A stretch of 64,000 nt of DNA, taken from NCBI GenBank assembly GCA_045636865.1, contig JAZTYJ010000025.1, forward strand, positions 1-64,000, written 5' to 3'. The notes beneath the pieces were generated by a model. The model saw only the letters and a program-made list of their open reading frames with translations, ran no database searches and was not told the origin of the DNA. The translations under genes and the position numbers were made by a program. The stretch comes from SIG480 sp045636865. Lineage in GTDB: Bacteria > Bacillota > Clostridia > Oscillospirales > JAAYXM01. This document shows positions 7,183 through 16,905 of the stretch, in pieces (the stretch's first letter is position 1; each line of letters starts with the position of its first letter).

Positions 7183-9010
7183 CGCACTTACCTCCACAAA
7201 GAAGCTTTGACGCTCCGCATCCGAGACACTTCTCCCTGCAATTCGGTGAGGTTTCGGATTTATACGCCTTATCGCGCTCTCTTGCAAGGAACTTCTTTGT
7301 AACACCCGTCGAGATGTGATCCCACGGGAGAATTTCATCCTTACCCTTTGCGCGCGTTGCATAAAACGCCGGGTCTATTCCGCATTCACGGAAAGAATCG
7401 AGCCACAAATCAAGTGAGAAATGCTCTGCCCATCCATCAAGACGAGCACCTTTTTTCCACGCAGTTTCAATTACGCGACCGAGTTTTCTGTCTCCCCTCG
7501 CAAACGCTGCCTCAAGGAAGCTGACGTCGGGCTCGTGCCAGTTGTATGTTATAGCCTTTGCGGTAATTGCCTCACGAAGAAGAGCTGCTTTTCTTGAGAA
7601 CTCTTCTCTCGTATTCTGCGCCTCCCATTGGAAAGGTGTGTGCGGCTTCGGAACAAAACAAGCGGCACTTACCGTTATTTTTACGCCGCGCTTTTTATTC
7701 GTCGCGTGAGTCTTCCAGAGATATAAAATCTTCTGTGAAAGTTCAGCGATGCCTTTTATATCCTCGTCTGTTTCTGTCGGAAGACCTATCATAAAGTAGA
7801 GCTTAACCGTACTTCTGCCGTTTTCAAAAGCGATGCGGCAGGCGTTCATAATCTCCTCTTCCGTGAGGTTTTTGTTTATCGCATCGCGGAGTCTCTTGCT
7901 TCCTGCCTCGGGAGCAAAGGTAAGTCCGCCGGAGCGCACCTTCTGGATTCTCTGCATAAGCTCAACAGAGAAATTATCCGCACGCAGAGACGGAAGCTGA
8001 AGGCTTATGTTTCTCGGCTCGCACCAGTCAAGAAGTCCGTCTGCAAGCTCGGGAAGCTCTTTATAGTCGCTCGTTGAAAGCGATGCGAGAGATATCTCTT
8101 CGTATCCCGAAACTTCACACATACGCATTCCCTGACCGATAAGAGTTTTTGCGCGCTTTGCGCGAACGGGGCGGTATGCATATCCTGCCTGACAGAAGCG
8201 GCATCCGCGGATACATCCTCTGAAAACCTCAAGTGATATGCGGTCGTGAACAATTTCGGTAGACGGAACTATAACCTTTTCCGGAACATATACCGAATCG
8301 AAATCTTCAATTATGCGCTTTGTTACCATTTCGGGTACATTACCCTGCGCCTTAACCTGCGCAATTGTTCCGTCGTCGTTGTATGACACATCATAAAGAG
8401 ACGGAATATACAAGCCCTTTATATCGGCTGCGAGATTTAAAAATTCTTTTTTGGAGACACCTTCTGCCTTGCACTTTTTATAAAGCTCGCAGAGCTCTAA
8501 AATCTGGTCTTCGCCCTCACCGATATTGAAGATGTCAATAAAATCGGCAAGCGGTTCGGGGTTATAGGTACACGGACCTCCGGCAACGACAAGCGGCTCA
8601 TCCTCACCGCGCTCCTCACGTCTTACGGTAATTCCTCCGAGGTCGAGCATATTGAGAACCGCAGAATATGACATTTCGTACTGAAGCGTAAAACCGACAA
8701 TGTCAAAATCGCAAAGCGGGTCGCCGCTTTCAAGAGAGAAGAGCTTTGCATTGTTTTTGCGAAGAGCCTCTTCCATATCCGTCCACGGTGCGAAAACACG
8801 CTCACACCAGATATCCTTCTGCTCGTTCATAATACCGTACAGGATGCGAAGCCCCATATGCGACATTCCTATCTCATAAAGATCAGGAAAGCAAAATGCA
8901 AAACGCAGAGCTACATCCTCTTTATTCTTAACAACCGCATTGTATTCTCCGCCGGTATAGCGCGCCGGCTTCTGAACAGATGCAAGTATTCTTTTGTTTA
9001 TGTTCTTCAT
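7175..9010 (-). CDS. B12-binding-domain radical SAM protein, TIGR03960-like
   Basis: 611 residues from the ATG at 9010 (MKNINKRILASVQKPARYTGGEY), preceded by GAGGGG. An N-terminal B12-binding-like region is followed by a radical SAM core with the cluster motif CIRGCRFC (CxxxCxxC) and a C-terminal region with a further cysteine-rich tail (CREKCLGCGASKLLCGGKC). This is a widespread but poorly characterised Clostridial family found next to DUF2344. Substrate unknown; the C-terminal cysteines may bind another metal. Confidence 0.88.
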   Translation of the reverse strand: MKNINKRILASVQKPARYTGGEYNAVVKNKEDVALRFAFCFPDLYEIGMSHMGLRILYGIMNEQKDIWCERVFAPWTDMEEALRKNNAKLFSLESGDPLCDFDIVGFTLQYEMSYSAVLNMLDLGGITVRREERGEDEPLVVAGGPCTYNPEPLADFIDIFNIGEGEDQILELCELYKKCKAEGVSKKEFLNLAADIKGLYIPSLYDVSYNDDGTIAQVKAQGNVPEMVTKRIIEDFDSVYVPEKVIVPSTEIVHDRISLEVFRGCIRGCRFCQAGYAYRPVRAKRAKTLIGQGMRMCEVSGYEEISLASLSTSDYKELPELADGLLDWCEPRNISLQLPSLRADNFSVELMQRIQKVRSGGLTFAPEAGSKRLRDAINKNLTEEEIMNACRIAFENGRSTVKLYFMIGLPTETDEDIKGIAELSQKILYLWKTHATNKKRGVKITVSAACFVPKPHTPFQWEAQNTREEFSRKAALLREAITAKAITYNWHEPDVSFLEAAFARGDRKLGRVIETAWKKGARLDGWAEHFSLDLWLDSFRECGIDPAFYATRAKGKDEILPWDHISTGVTKKFLARERDKAYKSETSPNCREKCLGCGASKLLCGGKCDA

Positions 9011-9074
9011 AATGATATTCCCCTCAACTGTGTAACTATCATTATTGTAACACGAATCAATGCAAAAAGGCAAT

Positions 9075-9104
9075 AAAAAAAGACCTTCATATGAAGGTCT
9101 TTTT
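9075..9104 (-). terminator. Intrinsic terminator after the zinc-ribbon gene
   Basis: Ten-bp perfect palindrome AGACCTTCAT/ATGAAGGTCT flanked by A- and T-runs. It ends the unit containing the gene at 9112-9396 and can work in both directions. Confidence 0.85.
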
Positions 9105-9111
9105 CCGTTAA

Positions 9112-9396
9112 TTACTGATTGTCTTCCTGGCGCATTTTTGCAAAGCAATCGCTGCAGTAAACAGGACGGTCAGTTTTCGGCTCGAACGGAACCTTTGCCT
9201 CACCACCGCATGCTGCGCATGTAGCTGTGAAGAACTCTCTCGGTCCGCGGCTAGCTGCCTTACGAGCGTCGCGGCAAGCCTTGCAACGCTGCGGCTCGTT
9301 CATAAAGCCACGCTCTGCATAGAATTCCTGCTCGCCTGCTGTGAATACGAAATCTGCTCCGCATTCTTTGCACTTTAATGTCTTGTCTTCGTACAT
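9112..9396 (-). CDS. Zinc-ribbon protein with two CxxC pairs
   Basis: 94 residues from the ATG at 9396 (MYEDKTLKCKECGADF). Cysteine pairs CKEC and CKAC build a probable first zinc site; CAAC and CSDC a second. This matches the small Clostridial proteins with a probable zinc-binding domain that precedes a C-x(n)-CSDC element. No enzymatic motif is visible. It follows sigH by 135 bases and ends at a strong terminator. Function unknown; a DNA, RNA or ribosome-binding role is only a guess. Confidence 0.8.
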   Translation of the reverse strand: MYEDKTLKCKECGADFVFTAGEQEFYAERGFMNEPQRCKACRDARKAASRGPREFFTATCAACGGEAKVPFEPKTDRPVYCSDCFAKMRQEDNQ

Positions 9397-9531
9397 TTTG
9401 ATACCCTCTCTTTGACTTAAGACTTGCCCCAGGACGGACTTCCACCGACACCTCATATGCGCTCTGAATGATTTAAGCTACTTGGGCATTAAAAAATATA
9501 TTGCCACACAGGTTTCCCTGATGTTGCCGAA

Positions 9532-10101
9532 TTAGTGGTGATACTGCAAAAGCTTTTTGCGTATCCTCTGGACCGCATTGTCAATTGACTTTGGCGGTTT
9601 TGAAAGCTTGTCGGAAATTTCGGAGTATGACATACCTTCAAGGTATAAGTCAAGAACCTTTATCTCAAGCGGAGACAACCGCTTTGAGACGTCTTTTAAA
9701 AGCTCAACGTAATTCTCACGGCTGATGACATCTTCAACGGGGTCGGACACCATAACATTCTCCGAAAGAACCGATTCAAATGAAACGTAGTCGTTAAGCG
9801 GAGAGTTTTTCCCGCGCTTGCTGTTGCGTATCGCTGAATACACTCTGTTCTTCACACACAGAGCTGCAAATGTTTTAAATGATGCATGCCGGCTCTCATC
9901 AAACTCGGATATTGCCTTGACGACGCCTATCATCCCCTCCTGAATGAGATCTTCAGAATCTCCTCCGGCGAGGAAATACGGACGGACAAAGCTTCGGATG
10001 TGCGGCATATACCGAAGAATAAGCAACTCTTCTGCATCTGCGCTGCCTCCTCTGGCTTTGAGGACAAGTTCTTCATCATTTAAGCATTCAAAACTCTTCA
10101 A
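9532..10101 (-). CDS. sigH: RNA polymerase sigma-H-type factor
   Basis: Sigma-70-family factor that drives early sporulation and stationary-phase genes in Firmicutes. 189 residues, slightly shorter than B. subtilis SigH. Region 2 carries GGDSEDLIQEGMIGVVKAI, region 4 SYSEISDKLSKPPKSIDNAVQRIRKKL split across the recognition helix; both match SigH rather than ECF factors. The start appears to be TTG at 10101 with GGTGG upstream. Transcribed from a perfect SigA promoter 36 bases upstream. Confidence 0.9.
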   Translation of the reverse strand: MKSFECLNDEELVLKARGGSADAEELLILRYMPHIRSFVRPYFLAGGDSEDLIQEGMIGVVKAISEFDESRHASFKTFAALCVKNRVYSAIRNSKRGKNSPLNDYVSFESVLSENVMVSDPVEDVISRENYVELLKDVSKRLSPLEIKVLDLYLEGMSYSEISDKLSKPPKSIDNAVQRIRKKLLQYHH

Positions 10102-10136
10102 GATAATGAACCACCATTTGACTAGTATCAGCTTTT

Positions 10137-10165
10137 ATTATAACCAAGCTTTATGAAATTGTCAA
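10137..10165 (-). promoter_or_regulatory. SigA-type promoter of sigH
   Basis: Minus strand: -35 TTGACA (10160-10165), 17-nt spacer, -10 TATAAT (10137-10142). Full consensus. Confidence 0.88.
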
Positions 10166-10246
10166 GAAAAAATTACATTTTTTTGACATAGTTTTAATAT
10201 TTCGTGATTAAGTTCGCCATTTTTTGTATCATTATGATATTTTGAG

Positions 10247-11296
10247 CTATAGTTCGAGCTGACCCTCAAACGGTATACCCAGGTGGTCATACGCCTTTTT
10301 TGTCGCGCATCTTCCTCGCGGTGTGCGGCTTAAGAAACCAAACTGCATAAGATACGGCTCAACAACATCTTCAATTGTTATCGCCTCTTCACCGATTGTT
10401 GCGGCAAGCGTATCAAGTCCGACAGGACCGCCGCCGAAGTTATAGATAATGCTCTCAAGCACGCGTCTGTCAGTCATATCAAGTCCGATTTCGTCAATCT
10501 CAAGGGCACAGAGAGCTTCATCCGCAACAGCGCGCGTTATCTCTCCGTCTGCACGGACTTCCGCAAAGTCGCGCACTCTCTTTAGGATTCGGTTTGCGAT
10601 ACGCGGAGTTCCGCGGCTCCGCTTTGCGATTTCAGCTGCGCCCGAATCATCGGTTCTTATCCCCATAATATCCGCACTTCTCTTGATTATATTTTTAAGT
10701 TCATCCGGCGAATAAAGCTCAAGACGCATTATAACTCCGAATCGGTCTCGAAGCGGTGAGGTAAGCTGGCCTGCGCGCGTCGTAGCTCCGATGAGCGTGA
10801 ATTTATGAAGACCAAGTCTCACGCTCCTTGCAGAAGGGCCTTTGCCGATGATGATGTCAAGTGCATAGTCCTCCATCGCAGGATAAAGAACCTCTTCTAT
10901 GCTTCGGTTGAGCCTGTGAATTTCGTCTATGAAGAGAATGTCATTTTCATTGAGGCTCGTAAGAAGTGCCGCAAGATCCCCCGTTTTTTCTATGGCAGGG
11001 CCTGAGGTTGTTCTTATATTTACGCCCATTTCATTTGCGATAATCGTTGCAAGAGTCGTTTTGCCGAGTCCCGGAGGACCGTAGAGCAAAACATGGTCAA
11101 GTGATTCCCCTCTTCCGCGCGCCGCCTCGATATAAACAGAGAGCATATCCTTAACCTTATCCTGTCCCGTATACTCCGAGAGATATTTCGGGCGGAGAGT
11201 GTTTTCATTATCGTCGCGGTTTGTGAGCATGGATGAAACCATTCTCTCTTCTTCCATATACTCTGACGGTGAAGGGTTATTGAATTCAATACTCAT
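10247..11296 (-). CDS. ruvB: Holliday junction branch-migration ATPase RuvB
   Basis: Hexameric AAA+ motor that drives branch migration with RuvA. 349 residues; Walker A GPPGLGKTT at about residue 71, Walker B FIDEIHR, sensor region GATTRAG, arginine finger region and a C-terminal winged helix with SRTPRGRCAT. The opening NTLRPKYLSEYTGQ is typical. It follows ruvA by 13 bases; last gene of ftsK-ygiQ-ruvC-ruvA-ruvB. Confidence 0.97.
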   Translation of the reverse strand: MSIEFNNPSPSEYMEEERMVSSMLTNRDDNENTLRPKYLSEYTGQDKVKDMLSVYIEAARGRGESLDHVLLYGPPGLGKTTLATIIANEMGVNIRTTSGPAIEKTGDLAALLTSLNENDILFIDEIHRLNRSIEEVLYPAMEDYALDIIIGKGPSARSVRLGLHKFTLIGATTRAGQLTSPLRDRFGVIMRLELYSPDELKNIIKRSADIMGIRTDDSGAAEIAKRSRGTPRIANRILKRVRDFAEVRADGEITRAVADEALCALEIDEIGLDMTDRRVLESIIYNFGGGPVGLDTLAATIGEEAITIEDVVEPYLMQFGFLSRTPRGRCATKKAYDHLGIPFEGQLEL

Positions 11297-11309
11297 AAAA
11301 AATCACCCG

Positions 11310-11906
11310 CTATCTCATTAGCCTTGCAAGAGCAAGCTTTATAATATCTTCTGTGTTCATTCCCGATGTATCCGCACCACGGATAGCCGCAGATATCTCA
11401 TCTTTTCCGTAGCCGAGAGCAAGAAGTGCTTCAAAAGCTTCAGAATCCGATGCCGTGCTTGGTGCGACAAATGACGATGCACCGACATTTGAAACATCAA
11501 AGCTTCCTTTTGCAACCTTGTCGCGAAGCTCAAGAATTATTCTTCCCGCAAGCTTCTTTCCCACTCCGTTTGCCGCAACAATAGGCTTTTCGTCACCCAT
11601 CGTAACTGCACGAACCAGAGTCGAAGTATCTGCCGCAGAAAGAATTGAAACGGCAACTTTCGGCCCTACTCCGGAAATTGAAACAAGCAGACGGAACATC
11701 TCAAGCTCTTCACGGTCATAAAATGCAAAAAGCTCAAGCGCATCCTCGCGCACATTGAGGTGTGTATAAAGCTTTACCGATTTTCCGACCGTAAGACGCG
11801 ATAGCGTCTGAAGTGATGCGTTGCATCCGAAACCAACGCCGCCAACATCAAGAACTACCGACGAGCTCCCAATTTCATCAACAGTTCCGCTTAAATAGCT
11901 AAACAT
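11310..11906 (-). CDS. ruvA: Holliday junction DNA-binding protein RuvA
   Basis: Junction-binding subunit of RuvAB. 198 residues from the ATG at 11906 (MFSYLSGTVDEIGSSSVVLD), with GGAGG 8 bases upstream. OB-fold N-terminus, helix-hairpin-helix motifs (VSGVGPK-type segment VSISGVGPKVA and GVGKKLAGRII) and a C-terminal UBA-like domain that contacts RuvB. Normal length. Confidence 0.96.
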   Translation of the reverse strand: MFSYLSGTVDEIGSSSVVLDVGGVGFGCNASLQTLSRLTVGKSVKLYTHLNVREDALELFAFYDREELEMFRLLVSISGVGPKVAVSILSAADTSTLVRAVTMGDEKPIVAANGVGKKLAGRIILELRDKVAKGSFDVSNVGASSFVAPSTASDSEAFEALLALGYGKDEISAAIRGADTSGMNTEDIIKLALARLMR

Positions 11907-11922
11907 CAAATTCCCTCCGAAA

Positions 11923-12405
11923 TTACAAATTCATAAGCAGGCTTCCGATGCTGTTTGCATGGCACAGCGCGATAGCAAGCGCGTCTGCCGCATCATCGGG
12001 CTTTGGAATTTTCGAAAGCCCTAAAAGCCTTTTTGTCATATCCATAATCTGTTGTTTTTCTGCTCTGCCGTATCCGACGACAGACATTTTAACCTGAAGC
12101 GGTGTGTATTCATAAACGGAAACGCCGCATTTGACGCACGCAAGCAGAATCACTCCCCTTGCCTGACTTACGTTTATCGCCGTTTTTTCGTTTGTGTTGA
12201 AATAAAGCTTTTCAATCGCAACGTGGTCAGGGCGAAAAACCGAGAGCAGCTCGCACATATTGTCATATATTTCAGCAAGTCTGTCTTCTATCTTCCTTCC
12301 CGCTTCCGTTCTTATCGCACCGTAGGAAAGCGGTTTCATACCGTTTGTGTCGATAACGCCGTAGCCGACAATTGCATATCCCGGATCTATTCCCAAAACG
12401 ATCAT
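11923..12405 (-). CDS. ruvC: Crossover junction endodeoxyribonuclease RuvC
   Basis: Holliday junction resolvase with an RNase H-like fold. 160 residues. Acidic catalytic residues are visible: D in GIDPG (residue 7), E in AIEKLYF, and the late KPDDAADALAIA pair. Overlaps the stop of the preceding radical SAM gene by 4 bases (ATGA). Confidence 0.96.
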   Translation of the reverse strand: MIVLGIDPGYAIVGYGVIDTNGMKPLSYGAIRTEAGRKIEDRLAEIYDNMCELLSVFRPDHVAIEKLYFNTNEKTAINVSQARGVILLACVKCGVSVYEYTPLQVKMSVVGYGRAEKQQIMDMTKRLLGLSKIPKPDDAADALAIALCHANSIGSLLMNL

Positions 12406-14279
12406 CGGCGTTTCCCCCTTTTCTTCCCGCCGCCTCGTTCAAACGGGCGCGCGGCATCGGGTGCTTTTCTGTTCGGAATCTTCTCACGGTCAGGCTTTAT
12501 AAGGCAACGTTTTGCCTGACCTATAAGGTCATATCTTCCCGTCTTTTCGAGAGCCTTCTTGACGAGTGCGCGGCACTCGGGACGTCGCCATTGAAGAAGC
12601 GCTCTCTGCATAGCCTTCTCCTCCTGGCTTTTGGGCACAAAAACCTTTTCCATTGTCATCGGGTCAAGCTCCGTATAATACATACACGTTGCGATTGTTC
12701 CCGGTGTCGGATAAAAATCCTGCACCTGCTCAGGCATATGACCGATGCTGTTTAAATATTCCGCAAGCGAAACTGCATCTGAAAGCGTGCAGCCCGGATG
12801 CGAAGAAATAAGATACGGAACAAGAAACTGATTTTTCTTATACTCTGCATCAAGGTCAAAAAACTTTTTATAGAATCTTCGAAAAACGTCAAAATACGGC
12901 TTTCCCATATATTTGAGAACACTGTCGCACGAGTGCTCGGGAGCTACCTTGAGCTGACCGCTTATGTGGTAACGGACAAGCTCTCTGAAAAACTCATCGG
13001 ACTTGTCTGCCATTACATAATCATATCGTACACCCGAACGGATGAACACTTTTTTGACCTTTGGTAGTTCACGAAGCTTTTTAAGGAGAGAAATATAGTC
13101 CGTATGGTCAACCTTCAAGTTTTTACACGGGCGCGGTGCAAGACAGTTTTTCTTGCACATTCCCCTCTCCTTCTGCCCGTCACACGAGCAGTCACGGAAG
13201 TTTGCGGTAGGGCCTCCGACATCGTGAATGTATCCCTTGAAACCGGTCATCTCCGTAAGCTTTTTTGCCTCTTCAACCACAGATTCGTGGCTTCTCGTGC
13301 TTATCATCCTTCCCTGATGGAAGGCAAGAGAGCAGAAGTTACAACCACCAAAGCAACCGCGGTTGTGAATAATCGAAAACTTCACCTCTTCGATAGCCTT
13401 GATACCACCGAGCTTTTCGTATGCCGGATGGTAGTCCCTCATATACGGAAGACCGTAAACGTGATCAAAACGCTCCGTTGTTATCGGATACGGTGGCGGT
13501 GTCTGCACGACATAAGTATCTCCGTGCTTCTGCGCCACTGCGCGACCGCGTATCGCATCTTGTTCATCCTGCTCAATCTTTGCGGCGATTGCATATTTTC
13601 GCTTATCCTTTGAAACCTCATCATATGACGGTGCGGTAACAAAAGGATATATGCAGTCGTCAAGTGTCTTGCTTTTGTAAACCGTTCCTCTTATGTTTTT
13701 TATTTCGGAAATCGGAACACCTGCCGCAAGATTTTCCGCGAGTGTTACGATAGTGTCCTCTCCCATTCCGAACATAAGCAGGTCCGCCCCCGACTCTATG
13801 AGCTCGGATTTGCGGACAGCATCATCCCAATAATCATAATGCGCAAAACGGCGAAGCGAAGCTTCAAGCCCCCCTGCCGCTATGGGAACATCGGGAAATG
13901 CACGTCTTACAGCCTTGCAGTAGGTTGAAAGTGCACGGTCAGGTCGCTTGCCCATAACACCTCCGGGTGTATAGTCATCCCTGCGGCGTCGATTTTTCGC
14001 AACCGTATAATGTGCAACCATCGAGTCGATATTTCCGCCCGTTACTAAAACTCCGAGACGCGGTTTTCCGAATTCGCGGAAGGAGTTTAAGTCTGTCCAG
14101 TCAGGCTGTGAAAGAATTGCAACGCGATATCCCTCATCTTCAAGCACGCGCGAAATAACCGCGACACCGAAACTCGGGTGGTCAACGTACGCATCCCCCG
14201 TGATGTAGAGGAAGTCGTACCATTCCCACCCTAATTTCTTCATATCTTCAGGACTTACAGGCAAAAACCCATTCTGCAT
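12402..14279 (-). CDS. YgiQ-family radical SAM protein
   Basis: Large radical SAM protein of the YgiQ family. N-terminal DUF3362-type region with TGDAYVDHPSFG, then the cluster motif CFGGCNFC (CxxxCxxC). A second cysteine-rich patch (CSCDGQKERGMC...CLAPRPC) lies about residues 355-385. Substrate is not known. I place the start at the ATG at 14279 (MQNGFLPVSPEDMKKLG, 625 residues), close to the family start, because the longer frame begins with GTG inside ftsK; the ribosome site is weak either way. Confidence 0.88.
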   Translation of the reverse strand: MQNGFLPVSPEDMKKLGWEWYDFLYITGDAYVDHPSFGVAVISRVLEDEGYRVAILSQPDWTDLNSFREFGKPRLGVLVTGGNIDSMVAHYTVAKNRRRRDDYTPGGVMGKRPDRALSTYCKAVRRAFPDVPIAAGGLEASLRRFAHYDYWDDAVRKSELIESGADLLMFGMGEDTIVTLAENLAAGVPISEIKNIRGTVYKSKTLDDCIYPFVTAPSYDEVSKDKRKYAIAAKIEQDEQDAIRGRAVAQKHGDTYVVQTPPPYPITTERFDHVYGLPYMRDYHPAYEKLGGIKAIEEVKFSIIHNRGCFGGCNFCSLAFHQGRMISTRSHESVVEEAKKLTEMTGFKGYIHDVGGPTANFRDCSCDGQKERGMCKKNCLAPRPCKNLKVDHTDYISLLKKLRELPKVKKVFIRSGVRYDYVMADKSDEFFRELVRYHISGQLKVAPEHSCDSVLKYMGKPYFDVFRRFYKKFFDLDAEYKKNQFLVPYLISSHPGCTLSDAVSLAEYLNSIGHMPEQVQDFYPTPGTIATCMYYTELDPMTMEKVFVPKSQEEKAMQRALLQWRRPECRALVKKALEKTGRYDLIGQAKRCLIKPDREKIPNRKAPDAARPFERGGGKKRGKRR

Positions 14280-14287
14280 AAGACTTT

Positions 14288-16753
14288 TTACATTTCCTCT
14301 CTGCGCATTTTCATTTCGTTCCACTCATCACGCGTAATGAGAATTTTTCTCGGCTTTGAGCCTTCAAACTCGCCGACGATTCCGCGCTCTTCCATCTGAT
14401 CGATGATTCTTGCCGCGCGCGAATATCCAAGCTTGAGCCTTCGCTGAAGCAGCGAGGTTGACGCCTGACCGGATTCGACCACGACGTCGATTGCCGCAGA
14501 GAGCATCTCGTCTGCGTCCTCATCATCGGCAAACGCATCTGCCGCGCCTTCGTTCTTTTCTACCTGCTTTTCAATCTGATCCATAACATCCTGTGAATAC
14601 TCTGCAGTACTTCCCTGCTTTACGTATTCGACAACTGCCTCAACCTCATCCGAAGAAATAAAGCATCCCTGAACACGAATAGGCTTTGATGCTCCCATCG
14701 GCTCGTAAAGCATATCACCTTTACCGATAAGTTTTTCAGCACCCATACTGCCGAGAATGATATTTGACTCAATTTTTGACGCGACCGCAAATGCAATCCG
14801 TGACGGAATGTTTGACTTGATAACGCCTGTGATGACATCAACAGACGGACGCTGTGTCGCGATGATAAGATGCATTCCCGCAGCACGTGCCATCTGACTG
14901 AGTCGCATAATGGAGTCTTCAACATCCTTCTTTGCAACAACCATAAGGTCAGCAAGCTCGTCAATAACGACAACAATGCTCGGCATAGGCTCTGCATCTC
15001 CGGTTTTTGCAACCGCCTTGTTATATGCCTTCATATCTCGCACACCGCGTTCAGAAAACATCTTGTATCTTCTCATCATTTCAAAAACTGCCCACTGAAG
15101 CGCACCTGCTGCTTTTTTCGGGTCCGTAACAACAGGGATAAGAAGATGCGGAATACCATTATATCCTACAAGCTCTACCATCTTCGGGTCGATCATAATG
15201 AGTCGGACCTGCTCCGGCGTTGAGCGATAAAGCAAGCTTACGATAATCGAGTTTATGCAGACCGACTTACCTGAACCTGTCGTACCCGCAATGAGCATAT
15301 GCGGAAGCTTTGAAATATCGCACACCATACACTTGCCTGAAATATCTTTTCCGAGAGCAAACGAAACATCGCTTTCGTTTTTCATAAACTCTTCAGACGC
15401 GATAACCTCCGATATATTTACCATCTGTGTATTCTGGTTCGGAACCTCAATTCCTATGAGCGGTTTTCCCGGAACCGGTGCAATAACTATGCCCGATGCG
15501 CTGAGAGAAAGCGCAATATCATCTGCAAGTGATGTAATCTTTGCAAGCTTTACACCTGCATCAGGCTGAACTTCAAAGCGCGTTACCGATGGGCCTCGGA
15601 CGATGTTTACAACCTTGATATCAATACCAAAATTTCTTACCGTCTCACGAAGCTTTATGCCCATATTCTGAAGTTCTGTTGATGCCGCCGCAACGTTTGA
15701 CACCTTCGGTGCATCAAGAAGCGATATGGGGGGATATGAATAAATCTTTTTGTTTTCTACGTTTTCAACCTCGCCGCCGAGGACACTCTCTGCAGTTTCA
15801 AGAAGCTCTTTGTTTTTTTCTTCTTCCTGCTTCGAGCTTTTTTCTATCGCATCCAGAATATCCTGTGTAAATACTTCTTCGCTATCCTCTGGCTCATCAA
15901 CAGGTGTCTCATCGGGAACAGCCTCTTCCTCTGCTACAACTTCAGCAGGTGTTTTTACATTGCTCGGCGGAAATACATATGCAGGAACCTCTTCTTCCTC
16001 CTCTTCCACGTGGTCATCGTCAAGCGGAATATCGATTGATGCGCGTTTTTTCGGTGATTTTTTCGGTTCATTTTTAACTACGGGCTCTTCAACAAATTCC
16101 TCTTCCTCTTCTTCATCGTCTTCATCATATTCCACTTCATGATGCATATTTGCAAAGAGGTTTTTGAGGAAATCATATACTCCCATAACTGTAACATTGA
16201 ATGCAACAAGAAGCACAAACAATGTTGCCGCGACAAATAAGATTGCCGTTGCTATGGGGTTTATCCATTTCATGAGGAGAGCCGTAGGAAACCCTGCAAG
16301 AACTCCACCGCCGGTAAGCATTATTCCGGACTCAACCATACTTTTCCATACAAGATCAGTCGTTCCCACAAGCGAGTGTGCCGTTGCACCTACAAAATAC
16401 GGAACGAGAAGCGTCGCTATAACCCTTCCCTTTATCGGCTTTCCGCGGCAGATCATGAGAAGCACGCCCACCATTACAAGCGCAAAAGGCAAGAGCATAA
16501 ATCCGACACCTATCGCCGAGCTCATAAGATTTCTTAAACCTTCAATAACTACTCCTTCTGCACCGAAAAGGGCAAAGAATGCAAGCAATGCAATTGCAAA
16601 CACAACTATCGCCCATCTCTGATTAAGCTGCGCACGTCTTTTCTGCGTTATGCGCGTATTCGACGGCTTTCTCGAAGATGACTTTCTTCTTGTCGAGCTT
16701 GTACTTTTTCTCACAGCCTTCGACTGCGTTGTTTTTTTCTTTTTCTGCGCCAT
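14288..16753 (-). CDS. ftsK: DNA translocase FtsK/SpoIIIE
   Basis: Membrane-anchored dsDNA pump acting at the division or sporulation septum. 821 residues from the ATG at 16753 (MAQKKKKTTQSKAV; GAGGTG upstream). Basic N-terminus, four membrane segments at about residues 50-200, a long acidic linker (runs such as DEDDEEEEEEF), then the RecA-like motor with Walker A GTTGSGKS and Walker B VVVIDELADL, and a C-terminal winged-helix gamma domain that reads KOPS/SRS-type sites. In a spore former it is equally well called spoIIIE. Confidence 0.95.
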   Translation of the reverse strand: MAQKKKKTTQSKAVRKSTSSTRRKSSSRKPSNTRITQKRRAQLNQRWAIVVFAIALLAFFALFGAEGVVIEGLRNLMSSAIGVGFMLLPFALVMVGVLLMICRGKPIKGRVIATLLVPYFVGATAHSLVGTTDLVWKSMVESGIMLTGGGVLAGFPTALLMKWINPIATAILFVAATLFVLLVAFNVTVMGVYDFLKNLFANMHHEVEYDEDDEEEEEEFVEEPVVKNEPKKSPKKRASIDIPLDDDHVEEEEEEVPAYVFPPSNVKTPAEVVAEEEAVPDETPVDEPEDSEEVFTQDILDAIEKSSKQEEEKNKELLETAESVLGGEVENVENKKIYSYPPISLLDAPKVSNVAAASTELQNMGIKLRETVRNFGIDIKVVNIVRGPSVTRFEVQPDAGVKLAKITSLADDIALSLSASGIVIAPVPGKPLIGIEVPNQNTQMVNISEVIASEEFMKNESDVSFALGKDISGKCMVCDISKLPHMLIAGTTGSGKSVCINSIIVSLLYRSTPEQVRLIMIDPKMVELVGYNGIPHLLIPVVTDPKKAAGALQWAVFEMMRRYKMFSERGVRDMKAYNKAVAKTGDAEPMPSIVVVIDELADLMVVAKKDVEDSIMRLSQMARAAGMHLIIATQRPSVDVITGVIKSNIPSRIAFAVASKIESNIILGSMGAEKLIGKGDMLYEPMGASKPIRVQGCFISSDEVEAVVEYVKQGSTAEYSQDVMDQIEKQVEKNEGAADAFADDEDADEMLSAAIDVVVESGQASTSLLQRRLKLGYSRAARIIDQMEERGIVGEFEGSKPRKILITRDEWNEMKMRREEM

Positions 16754-16865
16754 TATGTACACCTCAAAATAATTTAAAATCGTCCTTTTAGGGCAATGTA
16801 TATTTTTACACAAATATATTATAACACAAATAAAATCAAATTGCCAGTAGTTATTTTTGCATAGC

Positions 16866-16894
16866 AAAAGAGCAGATCTGAATCTGCTCTTTTT
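16866..16894 (-). terminator. Intrinsic terminator after the epimerase/CoA-ligase fusion
   Basis: Perfect stem GAGCAGAT/ATCTGCTC between A- and T-runs, just after the stop at 16906. It separates this unit from ftsK and could act in both directions. Confidence 0.8.
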
Positions 16895-16905
16895 GCCGAT
16901 ATTCT

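Noticed and set aside
15750..16142. 130-residue serine-rich frame on the plus strand
   Set aside because: Mirror image of the acidic Glu/Asp-rich linker of FtsK/SpoIIIE.
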